64,000 bases of DNA from Apostichopus japonicus (GCF_037975245.1 NC_092562.1:168501-232500); one strand, 5' to 3'; shown: positions 11,335 through 25,269, counted from the first letter of the stretch. A program made the numbers and translations. The notes: generated by a model from the letters alone, not told the origin.

Positions 11335-14089
11335 GTAAGTTATTTGTATATATATGAAATTGACCATTTGGTTATCAAATGATTAAAATGGGAAATTCCT
11401 AGCTGGACCGAGATAAAAAAAAAAATATTTAGTGTTACAAGATGTTGATGAAAATAACTTCTCTAAAACCTTGTAAGTTCATTCAGTTAACAATTGTTTT
11501 TCCATATTACTGTTTATGTTCCAGACAATATTTCCCCTTACATCGCGCATTTTCGTTGCTGTTATTTATGGTATAAATGCGTCTACAAATTATCAATGAA
11601 AGTGGTTCAAATTACAAAACTGATGTTTTCTAATTTCGTTGTATCAGTTTTAGTTATTTTTGTTCAATCTGCGATTATTACAATGGCGTTCGAAAAAGTA
11701 GTTGTTGTTGTTTCGTTTATTTCTGCCATTAAATCACAATGAAGTACATTTCTTGATACAAAATTATAGCAATGAGCCAGTGGGACCTTAAGTATGAAAA
11801 CCTCTTCGAGTCTGGTCCCTTACAAAGTAAAACGAGAAAAAATAAAAATTTATATAGAGAATTTATATAGAGAAAAGAAGAAAAACCCCAATAAAACACA
11901 TAGAAAACATGCTCACACACAGTGGTTTAACAGAACTGCGTAGGAAAACAGTAATACAATGCTCATAATAAGGCAGAACTATACTTTATAAGATTTACTT
12001 TAAAATACTATACTGTAATTATCAGTCCAGTAAATGTATATGTAAATGTATAACAGTATAGTGGCGACACGCGAAGTTACTATATATATATATATATATA
12101 TATATCACACTACAGCATCTTAAGTAAGGCTAACGCTCTGTTCTATGATTGGCTGAGTTAGCGATGTTCAGGTAGAGATATCTACCGCGTAGACAGTTAA
12201 AGTCACATCGTTATTAGTTTGTCTCGTATTTTTACTATCACTAGATCTGATAGAACTTTCATCACGAGCAATGTTATAGTCTGTATATAACGCCTAGCTG
12301 GATTATATGCCAACTTTAACATACAAGTTGACTATCTTACATCACTATGGAAGTTATTACTTTATACCCATTTTTTGCATAACTTAGTGTGTTCGAATAC
12401 ATTGGTTTTAATACCCAGGTGAAGGTATTTTATTTCTTTCATTTAATCTTGCGAAGGTAACTACAAAATAAGGTCACTCAATGAAATACAGAGAGAAAGA
12501 AAAAGGAAACGTTTCGAACACACAAATGGGTATTTATATACAATTTGAGATTAGCTGACGAGAATTTAATATTGCTTTATTACAAGAGCAAGCTATTGAC
12601 TTATATATGACTTATATGTATGTATATATATATATATATTTACTTATTTATTTATGTATGATGAATGAATTTCGCTAAACGCTGCCAGTCCATGACGTCA
12701 TCCCACAGTCCAATGTTCTTTTCTCTTATATATTATATAGTTTCCAAACTTATCTCCTGCCTTCGCCGGTTTAAAATTCAATAATATAGATTTTATTTAT
12801 TCCTTTTGAGAAAAATGATGAACACACATTTACGAGATGTTGAATAACAATGGTTAAACCTTTTCATAATTGCATATTCGGTCTATTGTAAACTAGTTAT
12901 TACTGCACACAAATGACGTCATGCCTTGATTCAATTATCCGAATTTTCAGAGCAGCAGACTTTCTGTTTGATTTGTGCATTTTCGATGTGTTTTTTTTTA
13001 TCGCTCATGAAAGAAAGCAAAATCCGTCAGGAGGTTAATCTTGAAAAATAAAATAAAAGTACAACATTTGTCGTTTTCGGGTTAGTTTTTCTTTATAAGC
13101 CCCAGATGCCAAATATTTTCCTGATAAATTAACTAGTGTTTGTGTTTGTTCTGTTTCAACACATGTTTGAAATATGAAATTAATTGCAAGAAAACCAGAA
13201 AGTTACATTTCATCTCTCTTTACGTCATTTTACTTATTTAAATCATCGGTAATGAGGTTAGCATATGAAATGTAAAGTTTTTTTTCCGCCATTCGAATCT
13301 TACATCATCACATTTGGCTTGGTTATACTTTATCATTGAAAGTAGAATATTCGCCTTCCTCCCCCATAGGCATAGGAGCCCAATTTGATTTGGAGGGGGG
13401 GGGAGGGGGAGGGAGGGTAACATCTTGCCCGAAAAATTATAACCAACATTTTTCGCGCGTTCAACATGTTAATGTGCATATCATATAGGGTATCCATCGG
13501 TTATTACATCGCATGCCAATTACATACAATCTTTTGCCGTGTTATTAGCCTTCCATATTGGTTATAACTTTCGGGGAAGTCGTTACAATAATAATGATAA
13601 TAATTATAATATAAGTTTAACCATTGCAAAACACATTGCAATTTATTTTTCTTTCAGTTGTTAAAGTGAAGCATTCCAGTGGGAAACGGTGATGGAGGGG
13701 GGAGGGGGGAGGGGGGAGGGGAGTTGCGGCGGAATGTTTGGCGCTCTTCCTCGCACCTTGTTGCATTGTGATTGGTTTTGAGTTGATAACTGATAAATCT
13801 GAGGGGATTGTTTAGTTTTATCAACTTTATCATAATTACTGATTTATTTGATCTCAGCCATTTTTGTCGCCCAGTCATAGTTAAACTAACGGATTATTTG
13901 TAAGAAGTCTTTGTTCAGAACATTATTCATTTTTTAGGAATAATTTTAGGAATTGAATGCAAATTTCACAAGGATCTTTAGAACATATTGTTCGCAACAA
14001 TAGTGACACTGAACTAGCCTTTGAATTTGTAAGTCGACGATGTCATCTGATGGATTTTAGTTAGTACAATTTTTAATGGAAGGATCACA
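11335..14089. other. Intron sequence, no genes seen
   Basis: AT-rich with a (TA)n tract at 12079-12104 and two G-run tracts near 13395-13418 and 13694-13720. The open frames lack family motifs. Confidence 0.5.
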
Positions 14090-14747
14090 CAAGGGCGGCG
14101 GAAGCACTTTTAATCTGGGGGGGGGGGCACCGACGTCGAAGGGCACTTTGCAGAAATTCGATTGGACTGATGCAGCCTGATATTTAGTACCCTTTATAAC
14201 TCTTATTGTATTATCTTATTTGCGTTTACACATCACTCTATCAACGCCCGCCCCCCCCCCCACCCTCAAGGAAAATATGCATACTAGCACTGCAATATCC
14301 AATGTGCAAATTGGGAAACAAGGAACAAGTTTTCTTTTGAGACAGAATGAGGTGAAATCATGCTAGTTGCTAATGTAGGAACTTCCGAATTAGAGTTTGT
14401 TTCTTGTTAATATCTTAAAAAAAATTTTCCATTCGAAATAGCTTTGAGTTTGACCCTCAGAAATTCACTAAATGTCAGGGGCGTAGCAAGGATTTGCAAA
14501 GTTGTATGCACGACTATCTGAGCGGAGCGCCACCATCAGTTGGCGCGGAGCGTAAAAGAAAATTTTTGGTTTTACAATGCCCTCAGATGGCCGAAAACGG
14601 CCCTTCCCGAGTGTTCATTCTGGTTCCCTGGCCTCTTGCTAACTTGAGACACCTCAATATTTATGTAGAAAAAGGGCACATTTTTAACCTGAAGAAAAGT
14701 GGGGGGCACGTGCCCCCTGTGCCCCCCCCCGGTTCCGCCGCCCCTTG
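14090..14747 (+). mobile_element. Family Y, nonautonomous hAT-like transposon with 8-bp target duplication
   Basis: The 658-bp element starts CAAGGGCGGCGGAAGCAC and ends TTCCGCCGCCCCTTG, so the inverted ends share CAAGG-GGCGGCGGAA. It is flanked on both sides by the identical 8 bases GGATCACA (14082-14089 and 14748-14755). An 8-bp duplication and ends beginning CA fit the hAT superfamily. There is no transposase frame. A second copy, in the opposite orientation, is at 52368-53015. It lies in the second carbonic anhydrase intron visible here. Confidence 0.9.
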
Positions 14748-15555
14748 GGATCACAGCATGTGAGAACATTATAAAAGTGACTGCATATGAGCTCTATAAT
14801 ATGAGCTGTTTTTACTCAATATCTATAGTTGGAGATCAAAATCAAAGTCAGATGTTTTTTAAATTTTACTTTCGCGACCTATATACGTCAATTACAAGGA
14901 GAAACACGTACATTTCCCGTGCGTGTCTCGATCAGCCAAGCAGTAAAACATTAATTCTTGATCTAAGAAAACGCTAGTCCTTGAAGTTTTTCCTTAATCC
15001 AATAAAACACCCGAATCTAAACAGTTAATTTTATTTTTTGCTCCAACTGTCTTTTCTTCTCTTTGCTATATTCATAATTGTTACAACAAAAAAGACGCGA
15101 TTTTTCTCGTATGTTTGTCAAAAGCATATTTTAAATGCAATCCAAAAAGAAAAGAGGGATCGCCATTTATAAGTGTTGCTATGGCAGTATGGCATGCATC
15201 TAATGTAAAATTGCTTTCAAAGATTAAAAGCCTAAAAGTGCATGCATGCATGGATATCGATAACTGACCCGATTTTTATAACTGAGGTTACTGTCTATAT
15301 TTGCATATATAATTTTTGATAAAAATGGTAGCAAATTCGCGAGTTTAAAACTAACTAAAACAAAAATTAGTACTAAAATTATGAAAGGTAAGTTATACGG
15401 CAAAAATTCTGTTAAACTGGGAGACAAGTTTGAGATTTATTCACATGTTGATTTCATTGATTAATATCTACTCTTATTTGTTTCTTATTTTGTTATTCCA
15501 ACACCATAACCTCTTTACGCAGGAATAAACCTTAACGTTTGATCTCATTCGCTGT
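14748..15555. other. Intron sequence, no genes seen
   Basis: AT-rich, with no repeat unit, exon or RNA gene that I can support. Confidence 0.5.
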
Positions 15556-15557
15556 AA

Positions 15558-15643
<86 letters not shown>

Positions 15644-15851
15644 ACATATAGATAAATAGATATATATATATATATATATATATATAGGTATAGATATATA
15701 TATGTATATATACATATATATACATAGAGATAAATAGATATGTATATATAAATATATATATATATATATAAATATATATATATATATTTATATATATATA
15801 TATACATATATATACATATATATATATAAATATATATAGATAGATAAATAG

Positions 15852-15894
<43 letters not shown>

Positions 15895-15948
15895 TATACA
15901 TAGAGATAAATATATATATATATATATATATAGATAAATTGATATACA
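15556..15948. repeat. Long (TA)n-derived tract
   Basis: About 390 bases of TA interrupted by CATATA, AAATA and AGATAAATAGATA variants. The 40-50-base spacing of the AGATAAATAGATA words suggests growth by local duplication. Confidence 0.95.
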
Positions 15949-17419
15949 AATTTAAAAATTTGACCTATTGGGTTAATTTATAACTCATACTTCCAAAATT
16001 AATGTTAAAAACGTTGAAAGTCATTCCAATGAACATTGGTCATTGACAATACCGAAGGTCGAGTTTATGCTCCATTCTTTCTAATCTTTGTATTTTAATG
16101 ATAAATTACCATGGTGATGCAATGTTATCTTAGATTTTGTGTAACAAAGAAAGCAGAAAAGAAGTCCCTTGTTTATTTTCAGCGAAAAGAAGACTGAAAT
16201 TGTTAAAATGCAGTACAAAAATTGAATTGTTAAAATTGTTTAAAAAATTAATAAATTAATTTCGTCAATAAAGCAACGCAACGGGTGATTAAACAATAGT
16301 AAAACAGTGAACGGTAATCAGGGGCACAAATAAAATGTCTGGAACAGGGAGGGGGGTTGGGAGAGCGACGTGGTGGGGTCTAAGATGTTATGTCCAGGGG
16401 TCTTAGGAAGAGATGCCCATCCCAACCCCCCCCCTATCCCTGGAGTAATTGTGGTAAAATGGAGAAGGCTTAGATGTGCTATATTTTGCAAAACAGTCCC
16501 AGAAATAATATGTATCGTAGTTGCACCAATGCAAGTAAATATGACTTTCATAATCCTTAGCAGATAAAACGCCTACTTAGACGACCTTCTTGAGTGAATT
16601 TCCTTTCCTTTTAATCCAACCAATTTAACTCTTATAAATATGTTAACCATTTACACAGCTTTGAGAGATAGAGTAAACAGGACGGGCCAAAGCACTCACG
16701 ATATTAAGATTCTTAAGAGACCTGCTCGAGGCTAATACGTGCAGATGTGCATACCAGAAGCTGTCAGATATTATGTCAAACAATGACGACATATTTTCTA
16801 GTACAATCCAAAGTCGTAAATTGCTTTTTCATGAATTTTGTCAAAATCTATTTCAGATTTGGGTATAGGTAAATCAAAATGATTCATTGTAACGTTGAGA
16901 TACAGTGTGACACAGGTCTGTGTGTGTTTTTTGTTATATAAACAATGTTACCATTATTTCGTGTTGGATTTTAACTTCATCATTAGTTTACTAATACAGA
17001 TTTTTTTCTTGTACCAAATTTTCATATCAGTAATTTTCATGTTTCAAATGTAAATATTAAAGACAATTACCTAATGTTATTGTTCCTGATGTGATTTCGG
17101 TGGCCTTTAAGTAACTTATCATATTTGCTTCACCTTTTACCCTTTCATTCATTAAACTATCAAGTACCACCCAGATGTGTCCAATAGAAAGCAAAGTGAA
17201 GCCTCTACAGATCCTAACATCATATTTGGCTAGTATGACAGAGATGAATGTGAAAACCAACCTGCCCCCACCCCCACCCCCCCCCCCAAAAAAAATCCTT
17301 AGACAAATCTAACATGCTCCGTTTGCGAATTTAAATGTCATGTTTGAGAGTTGCCATTTTGTTAATATGTTATATCAACATGCCATAGAGAACTAAAACC
17401 TTTTACTTAGTCTTTGTTG
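15949..17419. other. Intron sequence, no genes seen
   Basis: AT-rich, with a G/C-run block at 16350-16440 and a C run of about 9 near 17279-17287. There is no exon-like frame with family motifs. Confidence 0.5.
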
Positions 17420-18150
17420 TCACACCATGTATTCAAGGTAAAATGTTAAAAGAGTTGGCCCTGAAACCAAATGTTATCATTATTTGGTCATGTCAAGAGG
17501 TTCTATAGTTTAGGCTCAGCATTTGCAAAAAAGTATGTTCACTACAGTAAGTAAATATTGTTATAAACTAATAAATAAAATAACCATAACAAACATATAA
17601 GTACATGTGGCCCGGTAATGTCATACTTATGCTTGATCAAGTTTTCGGCCTTTAGAGGGTGTGAAGACTCGCGCACAAAGAAACGTCTCATGCCGGTAAT
17701 CTGACCTAGTTTTCAATGAGGTTGTAACAGACGTGTTAGACACCACCATCGATCCAAGAAACTACACACACAGCTTGCTACCGTCGGTAATTAGACACTA
17801 GTGTACAGACAATACATACGGCTACGGTCAATACCCACAACACAGTGTACATAGCAGAGTGAAGTCTAGATAAAAGATAACAAGGTATCACGTGTCATTA
17901 CTGTCTGCATTTTGTAGCAACAAGAAGAAACGTCATTTGCAAGCGACGGAAAGTTAACTTTTTCAGAGCGCGGCACACGGTTTGGGCGAGTCTTCAATGC
18001 CTTTAATGTGCAGAAATATCAAAATGTTGCGATATCTCTGAAATGGAATAATATTTTTCTTAGCTGTTTGGGGAGGTTGCTCATCACTGTTATCTCTATC
18101 ACACCGATGATAAGTGATGGTCGGGTTTCTGTCTCTTTCAGATTCTTTTC
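17420..18150. repeat. Diverged repeat, copy 2 (partner near 9415-9775)
   Basis: It shares an ordered series of words with the earlier intron (see 9415-9775) and ends about 110 bases before the next carbonic anhydrase exon. An inserted stretch (about 17660-18040) has no counterpart in copy 1. Confidence 0.5.
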
Positions 18151-18263
18151 TTTCAGGATTTTTTAAAAGGATTCAGAGATCCGTAAATTATTTCTGTTTA
18201 ATTTCTATAACTGATTGGGTGTTTGCTTATCTCACCTTCCTATCCTTCTTATCTCTTCAATAG

Positions 18264-18424
18264 ACGACACTTATAGGTTTACATTCGATTATCCACTACG
18301 CAGCTTGCTGCCGTCTAGCACAAAAGAGTTTTTCCGATATGAAGGTTCCTTGACAACCCCGATGTGTAATGAAATCGTCCTATGGACTATTTTCAAAAGT
18401 CCAGTCTACATTTCTTGGAGACAG
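18264..18424 (+). CDS. Alpha-carbonic anhydrase, exon with Thr199 loop
   Basis: The exon opens after CTTCAATAG and closes at CAG before GTAAAG. Its first two bases complete the codon left by the exon ending at 11334. It reads through LLPSSTKEFFRYEGSLTT, equivalent to the LLPES...YPGSLTT block of human CA II, with Leu198, Thr199 and Thr200 kept. The cis-proline after TTP is Met here (TTPMC). The Cys at position 203 is typical of extracellular family members, where it pairs with an N-terminal Cys. Trp209 is retained in IVLWTIFK. The exon ends after ...SWRQ, the conserved border before the last block. The enzyme is probably active, but this is inferred from conserved residues only. Confidence 0.95.
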
Positions 18425-19324
18425 GTAAAGAGCCTTTCCACTATTTTCAAAGAGATTGTAGAAAGCGATTACAAGTTAAATCATTGCGTGGTTTTCATGC
18501 TATATTTGCCCACACCCTACCTTACCCAACACTCAACTCCCACCCCTCTTCATTCCAGATATTCCCAATTCTCACCTCTTCCTTGCCACAGCTTCGTACC
18601 AACTCCCCTCCCCTCTCCTCCCCTTCCCCTCCTCTCCCCCTCCAACATATGAATTTTCGTCAAAAATAATACCACAGATACTCATACAACCTGGGTACAC
18701 ACAAAAAAGAAATAGATAGATCGATAAAATTACAAGGTAGAAAAAAATGTAATCTTGACTTAAGAAAGAAGAAGACAAAATTCACTTAATTCTTCCACTC
18801 CTACCCCACCGACTCAAAACATTTATGATATTCATCATCTCATATTCTTCTTTAACATTTCAAACATATTCAAACTTCTTAATCTCAATGGTGGCATTCA
18901 ACTTGAGTCTCTTCTACACTGTAAATGAACTGTTACAGAACTAACGTCTGCAGAAGTTAACAATCTGCTGTGACCTAATTTTAGATCTACGGGTATCTAC
19001 TCTTTCAGTAGAAGATGGGCTGCTCACGTAGACTCCTATATAGGAACAGACGTAAACCGTTTTACCGCGCGATTCGTTATAATTAATATGTCACTCAGGG
19101 CTAGGGTTAAGTTGACAGCAAGAATGCCTCTTGCATCTGACACGTGACATATATAAACCAAAGGTGATGTGAACCTACATAGAACACTGCATTCATGCTA
19201 GTGTTTATGGCTTTGTGTGATAATAACACAACGATGAAATGATAATGATATGGTGATGACATTAGGTATAAAGATATGATAATGATATGGTGATAATGCA
19301 TGCATATGGTGTGATGATAATATA
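18425..19324. other. Start of the last intron
   Basis: C-rich stretches near 18520-18650 (CCCCTCTCCTCCCCTTCC) are followed by AT-rich DNA. From about 19210 short TGATAATGATATGG words appear, which look like the seed of the large array that follows. Confidence 0.5.
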
Positions 19325-22300
19325 TGTATATGATATGGTGATTTATGTATGTATAAATGATCTGATAATTACACAAGCAATAATTAACTGGGATGATATA
19401 GCTAATGATATGATATGGTGATTTATGTATGTATAAATGATCTGATAATTACACAAGTAATAATTGACTGGGATGATAAAGCTAATGATATGATATGGTG
19501 ATAATGTATGTATAAATGATCTGATAATTACACAAGCAATAATTAACTGGGATGATATAGCTAATGATATGATATGGTGATAATGTATGTATAAATGATC
19601 TGATAATTACACAAGTAATAATTGACTGGGATGATATAGCTAATGATATGATATGGTGATAATGTATGTATAAATGATCTGATAATTACACAAGCAATAA
19701 TTAACTGGGATGATATAGCTAATGATATGATATGGTGATAATGTATGTATGAATGATCTGATAATTACACAAGTAATAATTGACTGGGATGATATAGCTA
19801 ATGATATGATATGGTGATTTATGTATGTATAAATGATCTGATAATTACACAAGCAATAATTAACTGGGATGATATAGCTAATGATATGATATGGTGATAA
19901 TGTATGTATAAATGATCTGATAATTACACAAGCAATAATTAACTGGGATGATATAGCTAATGATATGATATGGTGATAATGTATGTATAAATGATCTGAT
20001 AATTACACAAGTAATAATTGACTGGGATGATATAGCTAATGATATGATATGGTGATTTATGTATGTATAAATGATCTGATAATTACACAAGCAATAATTG
20101 ACTGGGATGATATAGCTAATGATATGATATGGTGATAATGTATGTATAAATGATCTGATAATTACACAAGCAATAATTAACTGGGATGATATAGCTAATG
20201 ATATGATATGGTGATAATGTATGTATAAATGATCTGATAATTACACAAGTAATAATTGACTGGGATGATATAGCTAATGATATGATATGGTGATTTATGT
20301 ATGTATAAATGATCTGATAATTACACAAGCAATAATTGACTGGGATGATATAGCTAATGATATGATATGGTGATAATGTATGTATAAATGATCTGATAAT
20401 TACACAAGTAATAATTGACTGGGATGATATAGCTAATGATATGATATGGTGATTATGTATGTATAAATGATCTGATAATTACACAAGTAATAATTGACTG
20501 GGATGATATAGCTAATGATATGATATGGTGATAATGTATGTATAAATGATCTGATAATTACACAAGTAATAATTGACTGGGATGATATAGCTAATGATAT
20601 GATATGGTGATTTATGTATGTATAAATGATCTGATAATTACACAAGCAATAATTAACTGGGATGATATAGCTAATGATATGATATGGTGATAATGTATGT
20701 ATAAATGATCTGATAATTACACAAGTAATAATTGACTGGGATGATATAGCTAATGATATGATATGGTGATTTATGTATGTATAAATGATCTGATAATTAC
20801 ACAAGCAATAATTGACTGGGATGATAAAGCTAATGATATGATATGGTGATAATGTATGTATAAATGATCTGATAATTACACAAGCAATAATTGACTGGGA
20901 TGATATAGCTAATGATATGATATGGTGATAATGTATGTATAAATGATCTGATAATTACACAAGTAATAATTGACTGGGATGATATAGCTAATGATATGAT
21001 ATGGTGATTATGTATGTATAAATGATCTGATAATTACACAAGTAATAATTGACTGGGATGATATAGCTAATGATATGATATGGTGATTTATGTATGTATA
21101 AATGATCTGATAATTACACAAGCAATAATTAACTGGGATGATAAAGCTAATGATATGATATGGTGATAATGTATGTATAAATGATCTGATAATTACACAA
21201 GTAATAATTGACTGGGATGATATAGCTAATGATATGATATGGTGATTATGTGTGTATAAATGATCTGATAATTACACAAGTAATAATTGACTGGGATGAT
21301 ATAGCTAATGATATGATATGGTGATTATGTGTGTATAAATGATCTGATAATTACACAAGTAATAATTGACTGGGATGATATAGCTAATGATATGATATGG
21401 TGATTATGTATGTATAAATGATCTGATAATTACACAAGCAATAATTAACTGGGATGATAAAGCTAATGATATGATATGGTGATAATGTATGTATAAATGA
21501 TCTGATAATTACACAAGTAATAATTGACTGGGATGATATAGCTAATGATATGATATGGTGATTATGTGTGTATAAATGATCTGATAATTACACAAGTAAT
21601 AATTGACTGGGATGATATAGCTAATGATATGATATGGTGATTATGTGTGTATAAATGATCTGATAATTACACAAGTAATAATTGACTGGGATGATATAGC
21701 TAATGATATGATATGGTGATTATGTATGTATAAATGATCTGATAATTACACAAGCAATAATTAACTGGGATGATAAAGCTAATGATATGATATGGTGATA
21801 ATGTATGTATAAATGATCTGATAATTACACAAGTAATAATTGACTGGGATGATATAGCTAATGATATGATATGGTGATTATGTGTGTATAAATGATCTGA
21901 TAATTACACAAGTAATAATTGACTGGGATGATATAGCTAATGATATGATATGGTGATTATGTATGTATAAATGATCTGATAATTACACAAGCAATAATTA
22001 ACTGGGATGATATAGCTAATGATATGATATGGTGATTATGTATGTATAAATGATCTGATAATTACACAAGCAATAATTAACTGGGATGATATAGCTAATG
22101 ATATGATATGGTGATTATGTGTGTATAAATGATCTGATAATTACACAAGTAATAATTGACTGGGATGATATAGCTAATGATATGATATGGTGATAATGTA
22201 TGTATAAATGATCTGATAATTACACAAGTAATAATTGACTGGGATGATAAAGCTAATGATATGATATGGTGATAATGTATGTATAAATGATCTGATAATT

Positions 22301-24105
22301 ACACAAGTAATAATTGACTGGGATGATAAAGCTAATGATATGATATGGTGATTTATGTATGTATAAATGATCTGATAATTACACAAGCAATAATTAACTG
22401 GGATGATAAAGCTAATGATATGATATGGTGATAATGTATGTATAAATGATCTGATAATTACACAAGTAATAATTGACTGGGATGATAAAGCTAATGATAT
22501 GATATGGTGATTATGTGTGTATAAATGATCTGATAATTACACAAGTAATAATTGACTGGGATGATATAGCTAATGATATGATATGGTGATAATGTATGTA
22601 TAAATGATCTGATAATTACACAAGTAATAATTGACTGGGATGATAAAGCTAATGATATGATATGGTGATTATGTATGTATAAATGATCTGATAATTACAG
22701 AAGTAATAATTGACTGGGATGATATAGCTAATGATATGATATGGTGATTATGTATGTATAAATGATCTGATAATTACACAAGTAATAATTGACTGGGATG
22801 ATATAGCTAATGATATGATATGGTGATTTATGTATGTATAAATGATCTGATAATTACACAAGTAATAATTAACTGGGATGATAAAGCTAATGATATGATA
22901 TGGTGATAATGTATGTATAAATGATCTGATAATTACACAAGTAATAATTGACTGGGATGATAAAGCTAATGATATGATATGGTGATTATGTGTGTATAAA
23001 TGATCTGATAATTACACAAGTAATAATTGACTGGGATGATATAGCTAATGATATGATATGGTGATAATGTATGTATAAATGATCTGATAATTACACAAGT
23101 AATAATTGACTGGGATGATAAAGCTAATGATATGATATGGTGATTTATGTATGTATAAATGATCTGATAATTACACAAGCAATAATTAACTGGGATGATA
23201 AAGCTAATGATATGATATGGTGATAATGTATGTATAAATGATCTGATAATTACACAAGTAATAATTGACTGGGATGATAAAGCTAATGATATGATATGGT
23301 GATTATGTGTGTATAAATGATCTGATAATTACACAAGTAATAATTGACTGGGATGATATAGCTAATGATATGATATGGTGATAATGTATGTATAAATGAT
23401 CTGATAATTACACAAGTAATAATTGACTGGGATGATAAAGCTAATGATATGATATGGTGATTATGTATGTATAAATGATCTGATAATTACAGAAGTAATA
23501 ATTGACTGGGATGATATAGCTAATGATATGATATGGTGATTATGTATGTATAAATGATCTGATAATTACACAAGTAATAATTGACTGGGATGATAAAGCT
23601 AATGATATGATATGGTGATTATGTATGTATAAATGATCTGATAATTACAGAAGTAATAATTGACTGGGATGATATAGCTAATGATATGATATGGTGATTA
23701 TGTGTGTATAAATGATCTGATAATTACACAAGTAATAATTGACTGGGATGATATAGCTAATGATATGATATGGTGATTATGTGTGTATAAATGATCTGAT
23801 AATTACACAAGTAATAATTGACTGGGATGATATAGCTAATGATATGATATGGTGATAATGTATGTATAAATGATCTGATAATTACACAAGTAATAATTGA
23901 CTGGGATGATAAAGCTAATGATATGATATGGTGATAATGTATGTATAAATGATCTGATAATTACACAAGCAATAATTAACTGGGATGATATAGCTAATGA
24001 TATGATATGGTGATAATGTCTGTATAAATGATCTGATAATTACACAAGTAATAATTGACTGGGATGATATAGCTAATGATATGATATGGTGATTATGTGT
24101 GCATA
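19325..24105. repeat. 79/80-bp minisatellite, about 60 units, with higher-order structure
   Basis: The unit starts GCTAATGATATGATATGGTG, continues with TAATGTATGTATAAATGATC and TGATAATTACACAAGTAATA, and ends in TTGACTGGGATGATATA. Length is 79, or 80 when GTGATTTATG replaces GTGATAATG. Diagnostic variants are CAAGCAATAATTAACT/CAAGTAATAATTGACT, GATGATATAG/GATGATAAAG, ATGTATG/ATGTGTG and TACACAAG/TACAGAAG. Their order gives a three-unit period (238 bp) in the left part, four units (316 bp; AACTGGGATGATAAAG at 21131, 21447, 21763) in the middle, and a ten-unit (792 bp) block duplication on the right (22174 vs 22966; TACAGAAG at 22697 vs 23489). Minus-strand frames over the array are artefacts of the repeat. 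Confidence 0.97.
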
Positions 24106-24480
24106 TGCTTCGATGATAATATATCTATATATTATACATATATTGATAACATATATATGTATATGGTAATGATAATGATGTACGCATATGATATGGTACG
24201 TATAAGTGTTATGATAATAACATGGTGATGATGTGATAATGATGTTAAATATAATAAATGACAACGATAGCATAATGACATGTTACTATAATGATATGGT
24301 AATGAATGTTATTGCTGTTGTAATGATATTGTAATGATATGGTAATGATATGGTTATGTTATTGTGACGGTATGGTAATGATATGGTAATGCTATTGTGA
24401 TGGTATTGTAATGATTTCGTGATGTTATGCGATGATATGGTAATACTGCAATAATTGCAAAAAAAATGATAACATAATAT
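24106..24480. repeat. Degenerate TAATGATATGG words flanking the array
   Basis: Short imperfect repeats such as GATATGGTAATG continue for about 370 bases beyond the array. The same simple words precede it. They are probably the ancestral low-complexity sequence from which the 79-bp unit grew. Confidence 0.7.
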
Positions 24481-25269
24481 ACCCACCCTATTTGTATTTT
24501 GAAAATACAGTATAACGATGGTATGGTAAGCATATGCTAATGTATGAATGGTACAATGATGATAAAATAATGAATAATCATTATTTATTATAATGGTACG
24601 GTCCGGTACGGAACGTAGGTAAGCATTTGTTTCCTTTAATTAAAACTATGCCACAAGTATATATGTGATAATACTGGAATTTCTATTATTTTTAACGTGT
24701 AATTCAAAGGTGACTTAAATTGATTCAATACAAATGACTTCGTACAACAGTAAACCATATGATTCTTTTTCACAGTCGCTTATGGACGATTGTAGAAACA
24801 AAGGTCAATGGTTATCTCGTAAAAGACCAAATAAATGTTGAAACAACACCTATCTGCAACGATGACGTCATGCCCTCAAAGTTAAAAGCAAGTGGGGATT
24901 GTTTATCATACTTTCATACATTTCGTGGCGTTTGCGTTTGAAGTCTATGCAAGACAATTTGATCAAACAGGTTGATTTTTAATCCATAAGATCTCATCAA
25001 TTGGAAATGGAATGAAAAGGATATTAAAACTAATAAATATTGGTGAAAGACTCATATTTTTACCCTTTTTTTACTTTAACCCCCCCCCCCCCTCGCTCCC
25101 AAAGCTATAAATTCCTAATAAGTTTAGAGAACGTTTTAATAGACGGTTGTATTATCGCTTATGCTTCCTCTTTCGACAATCTTCAATTAAGGAACACATT
25201 GAAAAACAGGCGACAGTATGGTTCGAATATGAATTTTTATTATATATTTTTTTTAAATAATTAAATAAT
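24481..25269. other. Intron sequence, no genes seen
   Basis: AT-rich with a run of 12 C near 25081-25092. No exon can be supported. Confidence 0.5.

Noticed and set aside
15532-15891. Open frames rich in Ile and Tyr over TA tracts (also at 11091, 42139, 54938)
   Set aside because: TATA repeats read as Tyr-Ile in every frame; there is no coding evidence.
19325-24105. Families of about 70-residue minus-strand proteins
   Set aside because: They recur at the repeat period, differ only by repeat variants, and end where the 79/80-bp unit shifts frame. They are products of the minisatellite.
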